Source: Streptomyces sp. NBC_00663
GTDB taxonomy: Bacteria > Actinomycetota > Actinomycetes > Streptomycetales > Streptomycetaceae
Length of the DNA: 64,000 nt
Assembly: GCF_036226885.1 (NCBI RefSeq)
Contig: NZ_CP109027.1
Location: 6,572,001-6,636,000, forward strand
Reading direction: 5' to 3'
How positions within the stretch are numbered: the stretch's first letter is position 1; every line of letters begins with the position of its first letter. Positions 25,347 to 35,317 of the stretch are shown here, piece after piece. Under the pieces are notes generated by a model. That model saw only the letters and a list, made by a program, of their open reading frames with translations, made no database searches and was not told the DNA's origin. A program made the translations under genes and the position numbers.

Positions 25347-25362
25347 GGTGGGACCAGCCCCC
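25289..25362. terminator. Large inverted repeat between convergent hrdA and ABC exporter genes
   Basis: GGGGGCTGGT (25289-25298) pairs perfectly with ACCAGCCCCC (25353-25362) around a 54-base loop that itself contains the GCGGC/GCCGC hairpin. It fills the gap between the hrdA stop (25270) and the ABC gene stop (25372), so it can act as a bidirectional terminator or transcript-end stabiliser. No T-run follows. Confidence 0.6.
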
Positions 25363-25371
25363 GTCCGCTTG

Positions 25372-27300
25372 TCAGTCGACCTCCGCCACCGCCTGCGCGA
25401 ACTGGGCCTTGTACAGGCGGGAGTAGGCGCCGTCCGCCTCCAACAGGTCCTCGTGTGCGCCCTGTTCCACGATCGCGCCGTTCTCCATCACCAGGATCGT
25501 GTCCGCGTCCCGGATGGTGGAGAGGCGGTGGGCGATCACGAACGAGGTGCGGCCGTGGGCGAGTTTGGCCATCGCCTTCTGGATCAGCACCTCGGTGCGG
25601 GTGTCGACGGACGACGTGGCCTCGTCGAGGACCAGGATCACCGGGTCGGACAGGAACGCCCGCGCGATGGTGATGAGCTGCTTCTCACCGGCGCTGACGC
25701 CCGTGCCCTCGTCGTCGATCACGGTGTCGTACCCGTCGGGCAGCGTCCGGACGAACCGGTCGGCGTGCGCGGCGCGCGCGGCCTCCTCGATCTCGCCGCG
25801 GGTGACCTCGCGGGACGCCCCGTAGGCGATGTTCTCCGCGATGGTGCCGCCGAACAGCCAGGTGTCCTGGAGCACCATGCCGATGCCGGACCGCAGTTCG
25901 TCCCGGGACATCTTGGCGATGTCCACCCCGTCGAGGGTGATGCGCCCGCCGGAGACGTCGTAGAAGCGCATCAGCAGATTGACCAGCGTGGTCTTTCCGG
26001 CGCCCGTCGGGCCGACGATGGCGACCGTGTGACCCGGCTCCACCTTCAGCGACAGCCCGTCGATCAGCGGCTTCTCGGGGTCGTACCGGAAGGACACGTT
26101 CTCCAGCGCGACCCGTCCGCGCAGCTCCTCGGGCCGCTCGGCCTGCTCCGGGTCCGCCGACTGCTCCTCGGCGTCGAGCAGCTCGAAGACCCGCTCGGCG
26201 GAGGCGACACCGGACTGCACGAGGTTCGCCATGGAGGCGACCTGCGTCAGCGGCATCGAGAACTGGCGCGAGTACTGGATGAAGGCCTGGACGTCACCGA
26301 TGGACAGGGAGCCCGAGGCGACCCGCAGACCACCCACGACCGCCACCAGCACATAGTTGATGTTCGACACGAACATCATCAGCGGCTGCATGACCCCGCT
26401 GTTGAACTGCGCCTTGAACCCGGCCTCGTACAGCGCCTCGTTCTGCTCGGCGAACTGCTGCGCCGACTCCTCCTGCCGCCCGAACACCTTCACCAGGGCG
26501 TGCCCGGTGTACATCTCCTCGACGTGCGCGTTGAGCTTGCCGGTGGTGCGCCACTGCTGCACGAAGTGCGGCTGCGAGCGCTTGCCGACGCGGGTGGCGA
26601 CGACGAACGACAGCGGCACGGTCACCAGCGCGACCAGCGCCAGCAGCCAGGAGACGTAAAACATCATCACGAGCACACCGATGATCGTCAGCAGCGAGTT
26701 GATGAGCTGGCCCATCGACTGCTGGAGGGTCTGCCCGATGTTGTCGATGTCGTTCGTGGCCCGGGACAGGACCTCGCCGCGCTGGCGCTTGTCGAAGTAC
26801 GACAGCGGCAGCCGCGACATCTTCGTCTGCACGTCCTCGCGCAGCCGGAACATCGTGCGGTTGACGGCCCGGTTCACCAGCCGGGTCGCCACCGCCATCA
26901 GCAGCCCCGCGACGAGGAACGCGCCGGTGGCCAGGAGCAGGACATGTCCTACGGCGGTGAAGTCGATGCCCTCACCAGGGGTGAAGTCGGTGCTGCCCAG
27001 CATGTCGGCGATCGCCGAGTCGCCGCGCTCGCGCATCCCGGCGAGGACCTCCTCCTTCGAGGCCCCGGCCGGCATCTGCCGTCCGATGATGCCGGCGAAG
27101 ACCAGGTCGGTGGCCTTGCCGAGGATCCACGGCCCGATCGAGTTCAGGCCGACGCTGACGACCACACAGGCCAGCAGCCCGTAGATGGTGAACCGCTCCG
27201 GCCGGAACTGTCCGATCAGCCTCCGGCCCGACACCTTGAAGTCCAGCGAACGGCTGTCCGGGCCGCCCCCGGCCATCATCCGCCCCATGGGCCCGGCCAT
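25372..27300 (-). CDS. ABC exporter half-transporter, subunit B of heterodimer
   Basis: 642 residues: a six-helix exporter membrane domain (about 40-370) fused to an ATPase. Walker A is GPTGAGKTT, Walker B VILVLDEATSS with intact catalytic Glu, but the signature loop is VSAGEKQ instead of LSGGQ. It starts at ATG 27300, overlapping the previous gene's TGA in TGATG. With its partner it forms an asymmetric heterodimeric exporter. Exported substrate not deducible; multidrug-type families are the nearest kind. Confidence 0.92.
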   Translation of the reverse strand: MAGPMGRMMAGGGPDSRSLDFKVSGRRLIGQFRPERFTIYGLLACVVVSVGLNSIGPWILGKATDLVFAGIIGRQMPAGASKEEVLAGMRERGDSAIADMLGSTDFTPGEGIDFTAVGHVLLLATGAFLVAGLLMAVATRLVNRAVNRTMFRLREDVQTKMSRLPLSYFDKRQRGEVLSRATNDIDNIGQTLQQSMGQLINSLLTIIGVLVMMFYVSWLLALVALVTVPLSFVVATRVGKRSQPHFVQQWRTTGKLNAHVEEMYTGHALVKVFGRQEESAQQFAEQNEALYEAGFKAQFNSGVMQPLMMFVSNINYVLVAVVGGLRVASGSLSIGDVQAFIQYSRQFSMPLTQVASMANLVQSGVASAERVFELLDAEEQSADPEQAERPEELRGRVALENVSFRYDPEKPLIDGLSLKVEPGHTVAIVGPTGAGKTTLVNLLMRFYDVSGGRITLDGVDIAKMSRDELRSGIGMVLQDTWLFGGTIAENIAYGASREVTRGEIEEAARAAHADRFVRTLPDGYDTVIDDEGTGVSAGEKQLITIARAFLSDPVILVLDEATSSVDTRTEVLIQKAMAKLAHGRTSFVIAHRLSTIRDADTILVMENGAIVEQGAHEDLLEADGAYSRLYKAQFAQAVAEVD

Positions 27301-29099
27301 CAGGCAGCCTCCGCTTCCGTCAGCTGGGAGAGCACGATCTCCCGGTAGGTCTCGTTGTCCGCCATCAGTTCACGGTGTGTGCCCGTGCCGACGACCCGGC
27401 CCTCGTCGAGGACGACGATCCGGTCGGCGTCGCGGATGGTCGCCACCCGCTGGGCGACGATCACCACGGTCGCCTCCGAGGTCTCCGCGCCGAGCGCCGC
27501 GCGCAGTGCCGCGTCGGTGGCGTAGTCGAGCGCGGAGAAGGAGTCGTCGAAGAGATAGATCTCGGGCCGCTGGACCAGCGTCCGGGCGATCGCGAGCCGC
27601 TGCCGCTGACCACCGGAGACATTCGTCCCGCCCTGGGCGATGGGGGAGTCGAGGCCGTTCTCCAGCCCCTCCACGAAGCCCTTGGCCTGCGCCACCTCCA
27701 GCGCGTGCCACAGCTCCTCGTCCGTGGCGTCCGGGTTGCCGTAGCGCAGGTTGGTCGCCACGGTCCCCGCGAAGAGGTACGGCTTCTGCGGCACGAGCCC
27801 CACGGTCTTGGCCAGCAGCGTCGGCTCGACGTCCGCGACCGGGACCCCGTCGACCAGCACCTCGCCCTCGGTCGCGTCGAACAGCCGGGGCACCAGCCCC
27901 AGCAGCGTCGACTTGCCGCTGCCGGTCGAGCCGATCACGGCCGTCACCTCACCGGGCCGGGCCACCAGCTCGACCGCCTTCAGCACCGGCTCCTCGGCAC
28001 CCGGGTAACGGAAGCCCGCGCCCCGGATCTCCAGGTGCCCGTGCCGGCGCAGCTCCACGACCGGCGCCACCGGCGGCACCACGCTCGACGAGGTGTCGAG
28101 GACCTCCTGGATGCGCTCGGCGCACACCTCCGCGCGCGGCACCATCATGAACATGAAGGTGGCCATCATCACGGACATCACGATCTGCATCAGATAGGCG
28201 AGGAACGCGGTCAGATCACCGATCTGCATCCCGCCGCTGTCGATGCGATGGGCGCCGAACCACACCACCGCGATCGACGACAGGTTCACCGTCGTCATCA
28301 CCATGGGGAACATGAGCGCCAGCATGTTGCCGGTGGCCAGCGACATCGCGGTGAGGTCGCCATTGGATTTCCGGAAGCGCTCCTCCTCGTACCCGTCCCG
28401 CACGAAGGCGCGGATCACCCGGTTGCCGGTGATCTGCTCGCGCAGCACCCGGTTCACGGTGTCCAGGCGCACCTGCATGGTCCGGAACAGCGGTCGCAGC
28501 CGCCGTACGATCAGCGTCACGCAGATGCCCAGCGTCGGTACGACGGCGACCAGCACCGCGGACAGCGGCACGTCCAGACCGAGGGCGAGGACGATGCCGC
28601 CCACGCACATGATGGGCGCCGACACCATCAGGGTGAACGTCATCAGGGCCAGCATCTGCACCTGCTGGACGTCGTTCGTGGTCCGGGTGATCAGCGAGGG
28701 CGCGCCGAAGTGGCCCACCTCGCGGGCCGAGAACGACTGCACCCGGTCGAAGACCGCGGCCCGCACGTCCCGCCCGAGCGCCGCGGCCGTACGGGCGCCG
28801 TAGTAGACGGCCCCGATGTTGCACACCACCTGCGCCAGCGAGATCCCGATCATCAGGGCGCCGAAGGACAGGATGTAGCCCGTGTCCCCGTTCACCACGC
28901 CCTTGTCGATGATGTCGGCGTTGAGCGTGGGCAGGTAGAGGGTGGCGCAGGTCTGGAGGAACTGGAACAGCACCAGGACCGCGATGGGTTTCTTGTAGGG
29001 CCTGAGATAGGTCCGCAGAAGTCGTATGAGCACGCTACGTCTCTCGGAGTCGGCGACAGGGGCCGGAGGTGGTTGCCCCTGGCCCCTATCGTCGGACAC
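27300..29099 (-). CDS. ABC exporter half-transporter, subunit A of heterodimer
   Basis: Up to 599 residues: membrane domain (YKKPIAVLVLFQFLQTCATL onward) plus ATPase. Walker A is GSTGSGKST and the signature a good VSGGQRQR, but after Walker B the catalytic Glu is Asp (IYLFDDSFSALD). Together with the partner's VSAGEKQ loop this makes one degenerate and one consensus ATP site, the pattern of TM287/288-type heterodimers. Start uncertain: GTG 29099 has a G-rich stretch too close; GTG 29033, giving LIRLLRTYLRPYKK, fits related proteins better. Confidence 0.9.
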   Translation of the reverse strand: MSDDRGQGQPPPAPVADSERRSVLIRLLRTYLRPYKKPIAVLVLFQFLQTCATLYLPTLNADIIDKGVVNGDTGYILSFGALMIGISLAQVVCNIGAVYYGARTAAALGRDVRAAVFDRVQSFSAREVGHFGAPSLITRTTNDVQQVQMLALMTFTLMVSAPIMCVGGIVLALGLDVPLSAVLVAVVPTLGICVTLIVRRLRPLFRTMQVRLDTVNRVLREQITGNRVIRAFVRDGYEEERFRKSNGDLTAMSLATGNMLALMFPMVMTTVNLSSIAVVWFGAHRIDSGGMQIGDLTAFLAYLMQIVMSVMMATFMFMMVPRAEVCAERIQEVLDTSSSVVPPVAPVVELRRHGHLEIRGAGFRYPGAEEPVLKAVELVARPGEVTAVIGSTGSGKSTLLGLVPRLFDATEGEVLVDGVPVADVEPTLLAKTVGLVPQKPYLFAGTVATNLRYGNPDATDEELWHALEVAQAKGFVEGLENGLDSPIAQGGTNVSGGQRQRLAIARTLVQRPEIYLFDDSFSALDYATDAALRAALGAETSEATVVIVAQRVATIRDADRIVVLDEGRVVGTGTHRELMADNETYREIVLSQLTEAEAA

Positions 29100-29178
29100 T
29101 CCCCCCGCGTTACCTCAACCGATTAAGCCGACAGCAGTGCTCTTTACCGTCTTATGGGCGGAAGGTGTGCCGTCAGGG

Positions 29179-30618
29179 TCAGCCGCGGAAGGCGTTCGGG
29201 TGGGTCTGCTCGCGGACCGACACGAACTGCTGCCGCACCGCCTGCCCCACCGCCAGCTCCTCGCCGGGCTCCAGGACCTGCGCCGCGGCACCCTGCCAGG
29301 CCGGCGGGGTACGCGGGTCGAGGGAGCCCTGCGAGACCCCGAGCGCCCAGGCCGCCTGCCGGGCGGCACCGATCGCCGCGTAGTCCGCGGGCTGCGGTAC
29401 GACGACCTGCGCGCCGAAGATCGCCGGTGCCGCGGCCTGCACGGCCGACAACTCGGCGGCGGCCCCCAGCAGAAAGACCCGCCGCACCTCCACGCCCCGG
29501 CCGCGCAGCACGTCGAGCGCGTCGGCGAGCCCGCACAGCATGCCCTCGAACGAGGCCCGCGCCAGATGCTCGGCCTTCATCGACTCCCGCCGCAGCCCGG
29601 CGAGGGTCCCCGCGGTGTGCGGCAGGCTCGGCGTCCGCTCGCCCTCCAGATAGGGCAGCAGCACCAGCCCGTGCGAGCCCGGCGTCGACTTCATCGCCAG
29701 CTCGGACAGGGCCTCCAGATCCGGCAGCCCGAGCAGCTCGGCGGTGCCGCGCAGGGTCCGTACGGCGTTCAGGGTGGTGACGACGGGCAGGTGCATGCCG
29801 GTCGCGTCGGCGAGGGAGGTGATCATCCCGGAGTTGTCGACGAGCGCCTCGGGGTGCACGGCCATGACGGAGCCGGAGGCCCCGAGCGACACGACGGCGT
29901 CGCCGAGCCCGATGCCAAGGCCGAAGGCGGCGGCCATGGTCTCGCCGGTCCCGGCGGAGATCAGCAGCCCCTCCGGGGTCGTACCGGCCGCGTCCGAGGG
30001 GCCGATCACCTCGGGCAGCATGGCCTGGTGACCGAGGGCCAGCTCGACGAGGTCGGTGCGGTAGGCGCCGGTGGCGGCGGACCAGTAGCCGGTGCCGGAG
30101 GCGCCGCCGCGGTCGGTGGTCCGGCGCACGGGCCGTCCGAGGAGCTGCCAGACCAGCCAGTCGTGGGCCTGGAGGAGGACGGCGGTGCGCAGCGCGGCGT
30201 CCGGCTCGTTCTTCACCAGCCAGCGCAGCTTGGTCACCGGCTGCGGCGCCTGCGGCACACAGCCCACGGCCTGCGCCCACGCCTCGCGCCCGCCGAGCGC
30301 GTCGATGAGATCGGCCGCCGCGACCTGGGCGCGCTTGTCGCTGCCGACGAGGGCGGGGCGGACGGTGTTGCCCTGGGCGTCCAGCGGCACGACGGCGTTC
30401 TGCTGCGCGGACACGCCGATGGCCTGCACGCCTTCGAGCAGCCCGCCGCCCGCCGCCTCACCGAGGGACAGCAGCCATGCCTGGGGGTCGACGTCGGAAG
30501 GGCGGCCCTCCACCGGGTGCGGGGCATAGCCCTGCCGGAGCACGGCGCCCGTGTCCGCGTCGCAGACGACGATACGAGTGAAATCGGGCGCACTGTCCAA
30601 CCCGGCGACTATCCCCAT
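29179..30618 (-). CDS. FGGY-family carbohydrate kinase (xylulokinase-like)
   Basis: 479 residues. VSAQQNAVVPLD, HDWLVWQLLGR, TDRGGASGTGYWS, LISAGTGETMAAAFGLG, LPYLEGERTPSLPH and RVFLLGAAAELSA follow the FGGY order and resemble xylulokinase. The N-terminal phosphate loop is altered to AGLDSAPDFTRIVV, where GT-type residues are usual. Phosphorylates a ketopentose or related polyol with ATP; substrate not proven. No isomerase or sugar transporter adjoins it. Confidence 0.82.
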   Translation of the reverse strand: MGIVAGLDSAPDFTRIVVCDADTGAVLRQGYAPHPVEGRPSDVDPQAWLLSLGEAAGGGLLEGVQAIGVSAQQNAVVPLDAQGNTVRPALVGSDKRAQVAAADLIDALGGREAWAQAVGCVPQAPQPVTKLRWLVKNEPDAALRTAVLLQAHDWLVWQLLGRPVRRTTDRGGASGTGYWSAATGAYRTDLVELALGHQAMLPEVIGPSDAAGTTPEGLLISAGTGETMAAAFGLGIGLGDAVVSLGASGSVMAVHPEALVDNSGMITSLADATGMHLPVVTTLNAVRTLRGTAELLGLPDLEALSELAMKSTPGSHGLVLLPYLEGERTPSLPHTAGTLAGLRRESMKAEHLARASFEGMLCGLADALDVLRGRGVEVRRVFLLGAAAELSAVQAAAPAIFGAQVVVPQPADYAAIGAARQAAWALGVSQGSLDPRTPPAWQGAAAQVLEPGEELAVGQAVRQQFVSVREQTHPNAFRG

Positions 30619-30661
30619 GGCGAAAATTCTATGGGCCGGACGACGTCACCCCGCCCGGCAC

Positions 30662-30967
30662 TCAAGTGTTGCTGGTTCCCCAGTCGTCCTCGGCGGCGCC
30701 GTTGGTGTTGCGGTCCCGCAGGGAGCGCACCCGCTGGGCCACCGAGTCGGGCACCCGGTCGCCCACCTTGTCGCTCACCACGTGGTACGCCTTGCCCGCG
30801 AACTGGCGGCCCTGCTGGGCTGCCGACTCGGCGGTGTTGCGGACCGCGGGGTTCTGCGAGACCTGCCGCGCGGACTTCTTCAGCTGTTCGTAGCGCTCGC
30901 GCCCGGCACGCGTGCCCAGCACGTAACCCAGAGTCAGCCCGGCGACGAAAGTGAGCTTGTAGCGCAT
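30662..30967 (-). CDS. Small membrane-associated YtxH-like protein
   Basis: 101 residues. The N-terminal hydrophobic stretch KLTFVAGLTLGYVLGTRAGRERYEQLKK is followed by a long charged amphipathic helix rich in Ala, Gln and Arg. YtxH-like proteins are small stress- or envelope-associated proteins of unknown activity. ATG 30967 has AAGGG about 8 bases upstream; a GTG at 30976 is an in-frame alternative. Confidence 0.75.
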   Translation of the reverse strand: MRYKLTFVAGLTLGYVLGTRAGRERYEQLKKSARQVSQNPAVRNTAESAAQQGRQFAGKAYHVVSDKVGDRVPDSVAQRVRSLRDRNTNGAAEDDWGTSNT

Positions 30968-31125
30968 GGCTGCCACCCTTCCCTTGCGTAGGTATGCGGT
31001 GCGGCGTCGGTGCCGGGGGGAACCGATTGGCGGAGCACCCCCCTGCTTGCGCTAATGTATGTGTCGCAGCGGACGCCCGCCCCCTGGCGAATACCCAGGG
31101 AGTTACGTTCGATGCAACGAGGCAT

Positions 31126-31198
31126 TCCTCCGTAGCTCAATTGGCAGAGCAGCCGGCTGTTAACCGGCAGGTTACTGGTTCGAGTCCAGTCGGGGGAG
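31126..31198 (+). tRNA. tRNA-Asn (anticodon GTT), copy 1
   Basis: 73 nt. Acceptor TCCTCCG pairs with CGGGGGA (31191-31197), discriminator G. D arm GCTCAATTGGCAGAGC; anticodon loop CTGTTAA in stem GCCGG/CCGGC; T arm CTGGTTCGAGTCCAG. CCA is not encoded. Confidence 0.95.
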
Positions 31199-31204
31199 CT
31201 TCGA

Positions 31205-31277
31205 TCTTCCGTAGCTCAATTGGCAGAGCAGCCGGCTGTTAACCGGCAGGTTACTGGTTCGAGTCCAGTCGGGAGAG
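31205..31277 (+). tRNA. tRNA-Asn (anticodon GTT), copy 2
   Basis: 73 nt, 6 bases after copy 1 and identical to it in the body. The acceptor arm reads TCTTCCG pairing with CGGGAGA: at the third pair C-G has become T-A, a compensatory double change. Discriminator G, no encoded CCA. Confidence 0.95.
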
Positions 31278-31287
31278 CGTCTTGGAC

Positions 31288-31312
31288 AAGGACCCCCGAA
31301 GGGGTCCTTTTT
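31288..31312 (+). terminator. Rho-independent terminator of the tRNA-Asn pair
   Basis: AAGGACCCC-CGAA-GGGGTCCTTTTT: a 9-bp stem with a GNRA-like tetraloop followed by T's, 10 bases after the second tRNA. One of the few textbook intrinsic terminators in the window. Confidence 0.9.
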
Positions 31313-31457
31313 CATGTGATCACCCCTGAACCGGGAACCGCGCAGGTCACGGCGGAGTCCTTCAGGGCATGCGAAGTCGACCATACGAAGCAGGAGATCG
31401 TATGAGCGGCTATGCTGCGGCAGACGGCGCGCACACCTGTACGCGACACGCCGCTAT

Positions 31458-31534
31458 GGGGCGGTAGCTCAGCCGGTTAGAGCAGCGGACTCATAATCCG
31501 TCGGCCGTGGGTTCGAGTCCCACCCGCCCCACCA
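31458..31534 (+). tRNA. tRNA with CAT anticodon (elongator Met or Ile2)
   Basis: 77 nt including encoded CCA. Acceptor GGGGCGG pairs with CCGCCCC, discriminator A. Anticodon loop CTCATAA in stem GCGGA/TCCGT; T arm GTGGGTTCGAGTCCCAC. CAT can be elongator Met or, with lysidine at C34, Ile for AUA. The body resembles both types, so identity is left open. Confidence 0.85.
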
Positions 31535-31630
31535 CTCGATGTGGTCGAAGAAACGATCCATCGGTGGCGTCATGGCCTCCGCCCAGCCGGTTCACAGGAA
31601 ACTCCCAGCCGCACCCGGCACGCTCACGGC

Positions 31631-32361
<731 letters not shown>

Positions 32362-32365
<4 letters not shown>

Positions 32366-33792
32366 AGACCCTGCGGGCCCGGCTGGTGCTGTGCGTGTCC
32401 CTGGCCCTGGTCGTGGTCTGTACGACGATGGCGGTGGCCACCGTCCTGGTCCAGGGCGCGCACCTCCAGGCGGACCTGGACCAGCGGGTGCGGGACGCGG
32501 CCGACCGCAGCCAGGGCGGCCTCCAGCGGCGTCCCGGTGACGCCACGGACCTCGGGTTCCTCAACGAGCGCGGCCAGCCCACCGGGACCGTCGCCGCCCG
32601 GCTCACCGACGGGAAGGTGGTCGCTGCCGAGGTGGTCACCGAGGAGGGCGGCCAAAGGGTCCTCAGCGCCGCCCAACGCGCGGCCCTCGCCGGGCTCACC
32701 GAGGCGGGCACGCTGTACACCCGGACCATCCCCGGCCTCGGCACCTACCGTCTCACCGTCGCGAGCGGCGACGGCCCCGCGGTCCTCGCCGGGCTGCCCG
32801 CCGCCGAACTCAAGGACACCGTGGACGACCTCGTCGTGGCCGAGGCCGTGATCGCCGTCGTCGGCCTGGCCGGCGTGGGCACGGTCTGCGCCTGGGTCAT
32901 ACGGCGGCAACTGCGGCCCCTCGCGCAGGTCGCCGCCATCGCCGTCGAGGTGGCGAACGGACCGCTCGGCACCGGCGAACTCACCCGCGTCCCCGACCCC
33001 GACACCGACACCGAGGTCGGGCAGGTGGGCGCCGCCCTCAACGTCCTGATCGACAGCGTCGAGTCCTCCCTCGCCGAACGGCGGCGCAGCGAGGACCGGA
33101 TGCGCCGCTTCCTCGCCGACGCCAGCCATGAACTGCGCACCCCGCTCGCCTCCATCGCCGGCTACGCCGAGCTGATGGACCAGGGCGCCGCCCCGGTCCC
33201 GCCCGCCGTGGTCTGGCAGCGGGTCTCCGCGCAGTCCGCCCGGATGACCGGGCTCGTCGAGGACCTGCTGCTGCTGGCCCGCCTCGACGAGGGACGGCCG
33301 CTGGAGGAGACCGACGTCAACCTCGCGACGCTGGTCGCCGAGGCGGTGTGGGACGCGCGGGCCGCCGGGGCCGGCCACGACTGGCAGCTCGCACTGCGCC
33401 TCGACGAACCGGCCGTCGTGACCGGCGACGCCGCCCGGCTGACCCAGGTGGTCGCCAACCTCCTCGCCAACGCCCGCGCCCACACCCCGTCCGGCACCCG
33501 GATCGAGGTGGAGGTGGCGACGGACCGTACCGCGTGCGTGGTCGTCGTCCGGGACGACGGGCCGGGCATCCCGCCCGACCTCCTCCCGGCCGTCTTCGAA
33601 CGCTTCACCCGCGCCGACGCCTCCCGCACCCGCGCCCCCGGCCAGGGCGGCGGCTCGGGGCTCGGTCTCGCCATCGCCGCGGCGCTCACGGAGGCGCACG
33701 GCGGGCGGATCGAGGTGGCGAGCGAGACGGGGCGCACGGAGTTCAGGGTGACGTTGCCCAGGGCAGGCGCACGATCCACGGCGTCCTCATAG
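32362..33792 (+). CDS. Two-component sensor histidine kinase
   Basis: 476 residues. A membrane helix at 9-30 (LVLCVSLALVVVCTTMAVA), an extracytoplasmic sensor of about 120 residues, a second helix (VIAVVGLAGVGTVCAWVI), HAMP, then the H-box ADASHELRTPLASIAGY. The ATPase domain has NLLANARAHTP (N-box), DDGPGIP (G1) and GGGSGLGLAI (G2), all intact. Partner of the response regulator with which it overlaps by 4 bases. The sensor domain has no recognisable ligand motif. Confidence 0.93.
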
Positions 33793-33936
33793 AAAGCCTG
33801 GTCAGCGACGTCGTAGCGGCTGTGCACGGCCCTGTCGGCGAACTCGCTTCAGCGGAGCCTCAGTTACGGCCACCAGGGTGGTTGTCCGGTGGCCGGTCCG
33901 CAGGGGACGTGGCCAGGACGAAGGGAGCGGACCACG

Positions 33937-35265
33937 ATGGCCGAGCTCGACACCGGTGGGCAGCCGCAGCAAGGGGCCGAGGTCGCGCGTCGCGCCCACG
34001 CGAGCCGCCGCAACTTCATGCGCAAGGTCTTCTTCGCGTCCGGCGCCACGGCCGTCGCCACGATGGGCGGCGCCGGTGCCTGGGCGGCGCTGGCCGACGA
34101 CAGCACGGGGACGGCCGACGCGAGCGCCACGCCCAGCGGTGCGCCCAGCGGCGGCCCGGGCGGGGGCACCGGAGGCCCCGGCAACCAGTCGATCACCGAG
34201 GAGTTCTTCGGTCTGACCACCGACGGCAACCGGATCGACGACCTGTTCACGATCCACTCGACGGGCGTGGCGACCGCCCCCGTCATCACCGCCGCGAACG
34301 CCTTCCTCGCCGGGCTGACCGACGACCAGAAGACCTCGACCGTCTTCACCGTGCACTCCACCGAGTGGCGGCTGTGGAGCAACGTCGACTCCTACGAGCG
34401 CCAGGGCGTCTCGCTCGCCGATCTGAGCGACGACCAGAAGGCCCTCGGCACCGCCCTGCTGAAGGCCGCGCTCAGCGCCGACGGCCTGGAGACCACGGAG
34501 AAGATCCGCAAGATCAACCAGGCGGCGGGCGAGGCGATCGGCAACACCACCGCCTTCAACGAGGACGCCTACTACTGGACCGTCATGGGCACCCCGTCCG
34601 CGACCGAGCCCTGGGGCTTCCAGTTCGACGGGCACCACCTCGTCATCAACTACTTCGTCCTCGGCGACCAGGTCGTGATGAGCCCCTGCTTCTGGGGTTC
34701 GGAGCCGACCACCATGGAGATCGACGGCGAGACCGTGACCGTGTGCCACGAGGAGGTCGTCGCCTCCCTCGCCTTCATCAACTCCCTCACCTCGGCGCAG
34801 CAGGCGGTCGCCATCGAGTCGACCACCAAGTCGAACGAGTCGATGAAGGCCGGCGCCTTCTCCGACAACGCCGTCCAGGAGTACACCGGTCTGCGCGGCA
34901 ACAAGCTCAACGCCGCCCAGAAGAAGAAGCTGCTCGCGATCGTCGAGGCCTTCGTGGGCCGCGCCAAGGCGGACGCCGCGAAGGTGCGGATGTCCGAGGT
35001 CGCCCAGCACCTGACCGACACCTATGTCACCTGGGCCGGCGGCACCGGCGACGACGACGCCTTCTATGTGCGGGTGCACAGCCCCGTCGTATGGGTGGAG
35101 GTCGACTGCCAGGGACCGGGCCCGCTGGCGGGCGCGTACGGCGCCACGCAGGGCGGCGGCGCGACCCAGCTGCACGTCCACTCGATCATCCGGACACCCA
35201 ACGGCAACGACTACGGAAGGGAGCTCCTCAGGCAGCACTACCTGACGTCACCGCACCACCGGTGA
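33937..35265 (+). CDS. Tat-exported DUF3500-like protein
   Basis: 442 residues. A twin-arginine signal (HASRRNFMRKVFFASGATAV) is followed by a Gly/Ser/Pro-rich spacer, then a DUF3500-type domain: LTDDQKTSTVFTVHSTEWRL, GFQFDGHHLVINYFV, VYVR-like FYVRVHSPVVWVEVDCQ and QLHVHSIIRTPNGNDYG. The many His residues suggest metal binding (inference). No enzymatic function is established that I know. ATG 33937 lies 144 bases after the kinase gene; GAAGGGAGCGG precedes it. May be controlled by the adjacent two-component system. Confidence 0.82.
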   Translation: MAELDTGGQPQQGAEVARRAHASRRNFMRKVFFASGATAVATMGGAGAWAALADDSTGTADASATPSGAPSGGPGGGTGGPGNQSITEEFFGLTTDGNRIDDLFTIHSTGVATAPVITAANAFLAGLTDDQKTSTVFTVHSTEWRLWSNVDSYERQGVSLADLSDDQKALGTALLKAALSADGLETTEKIRKINQAAGEAIGNTTAFNEDAYYWTVMGTPSATEPWGFQFDGHHLVINYFVLGDQVVMSPCFWGSEPTTMEIDGETVTVCHEEVVASLAFINSLTSAQQAVAIESTTKSNESMKAGAFSDNAVQEYTGLRGNKLNAAQKKKLLAIVEAFVGRAKADAAKVRMSEVAQHLTDTYVTWAGGTGDDDAFYVRVHSPVVWVEVDCQGPGPLAGAYGATQGGGATQLHVHSIIRTPNGNDYGRELLRQHYLTSPHHR

Positions 35266-35287
35266 CACACCGTTCCCGTCAGCCCGT

Positions 35288-35317
35288 GGGCCCCTTCACG
35301 TCGTCGTGGAGGGGCCC
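35288..35317. terminator. Bidirectional hairpin between convergent genes
   Basis: GGGCCCCT (35288-35295) pairs perfectly with AGGGGCCC (35310-35317) around 14 bases. It begins 22 bases after the DUF3500 stop and includes the last codons of the convergent dehydrogenase gene, so it can stop transcripts from both sides. Confidence 0.6.

Noticed and set aside
31126..31534. tRNA cluster as integration site of a mobile element
   Set aside because: No integrase, no direct repeat of a tRNA 3' end and no change in composition nearby.
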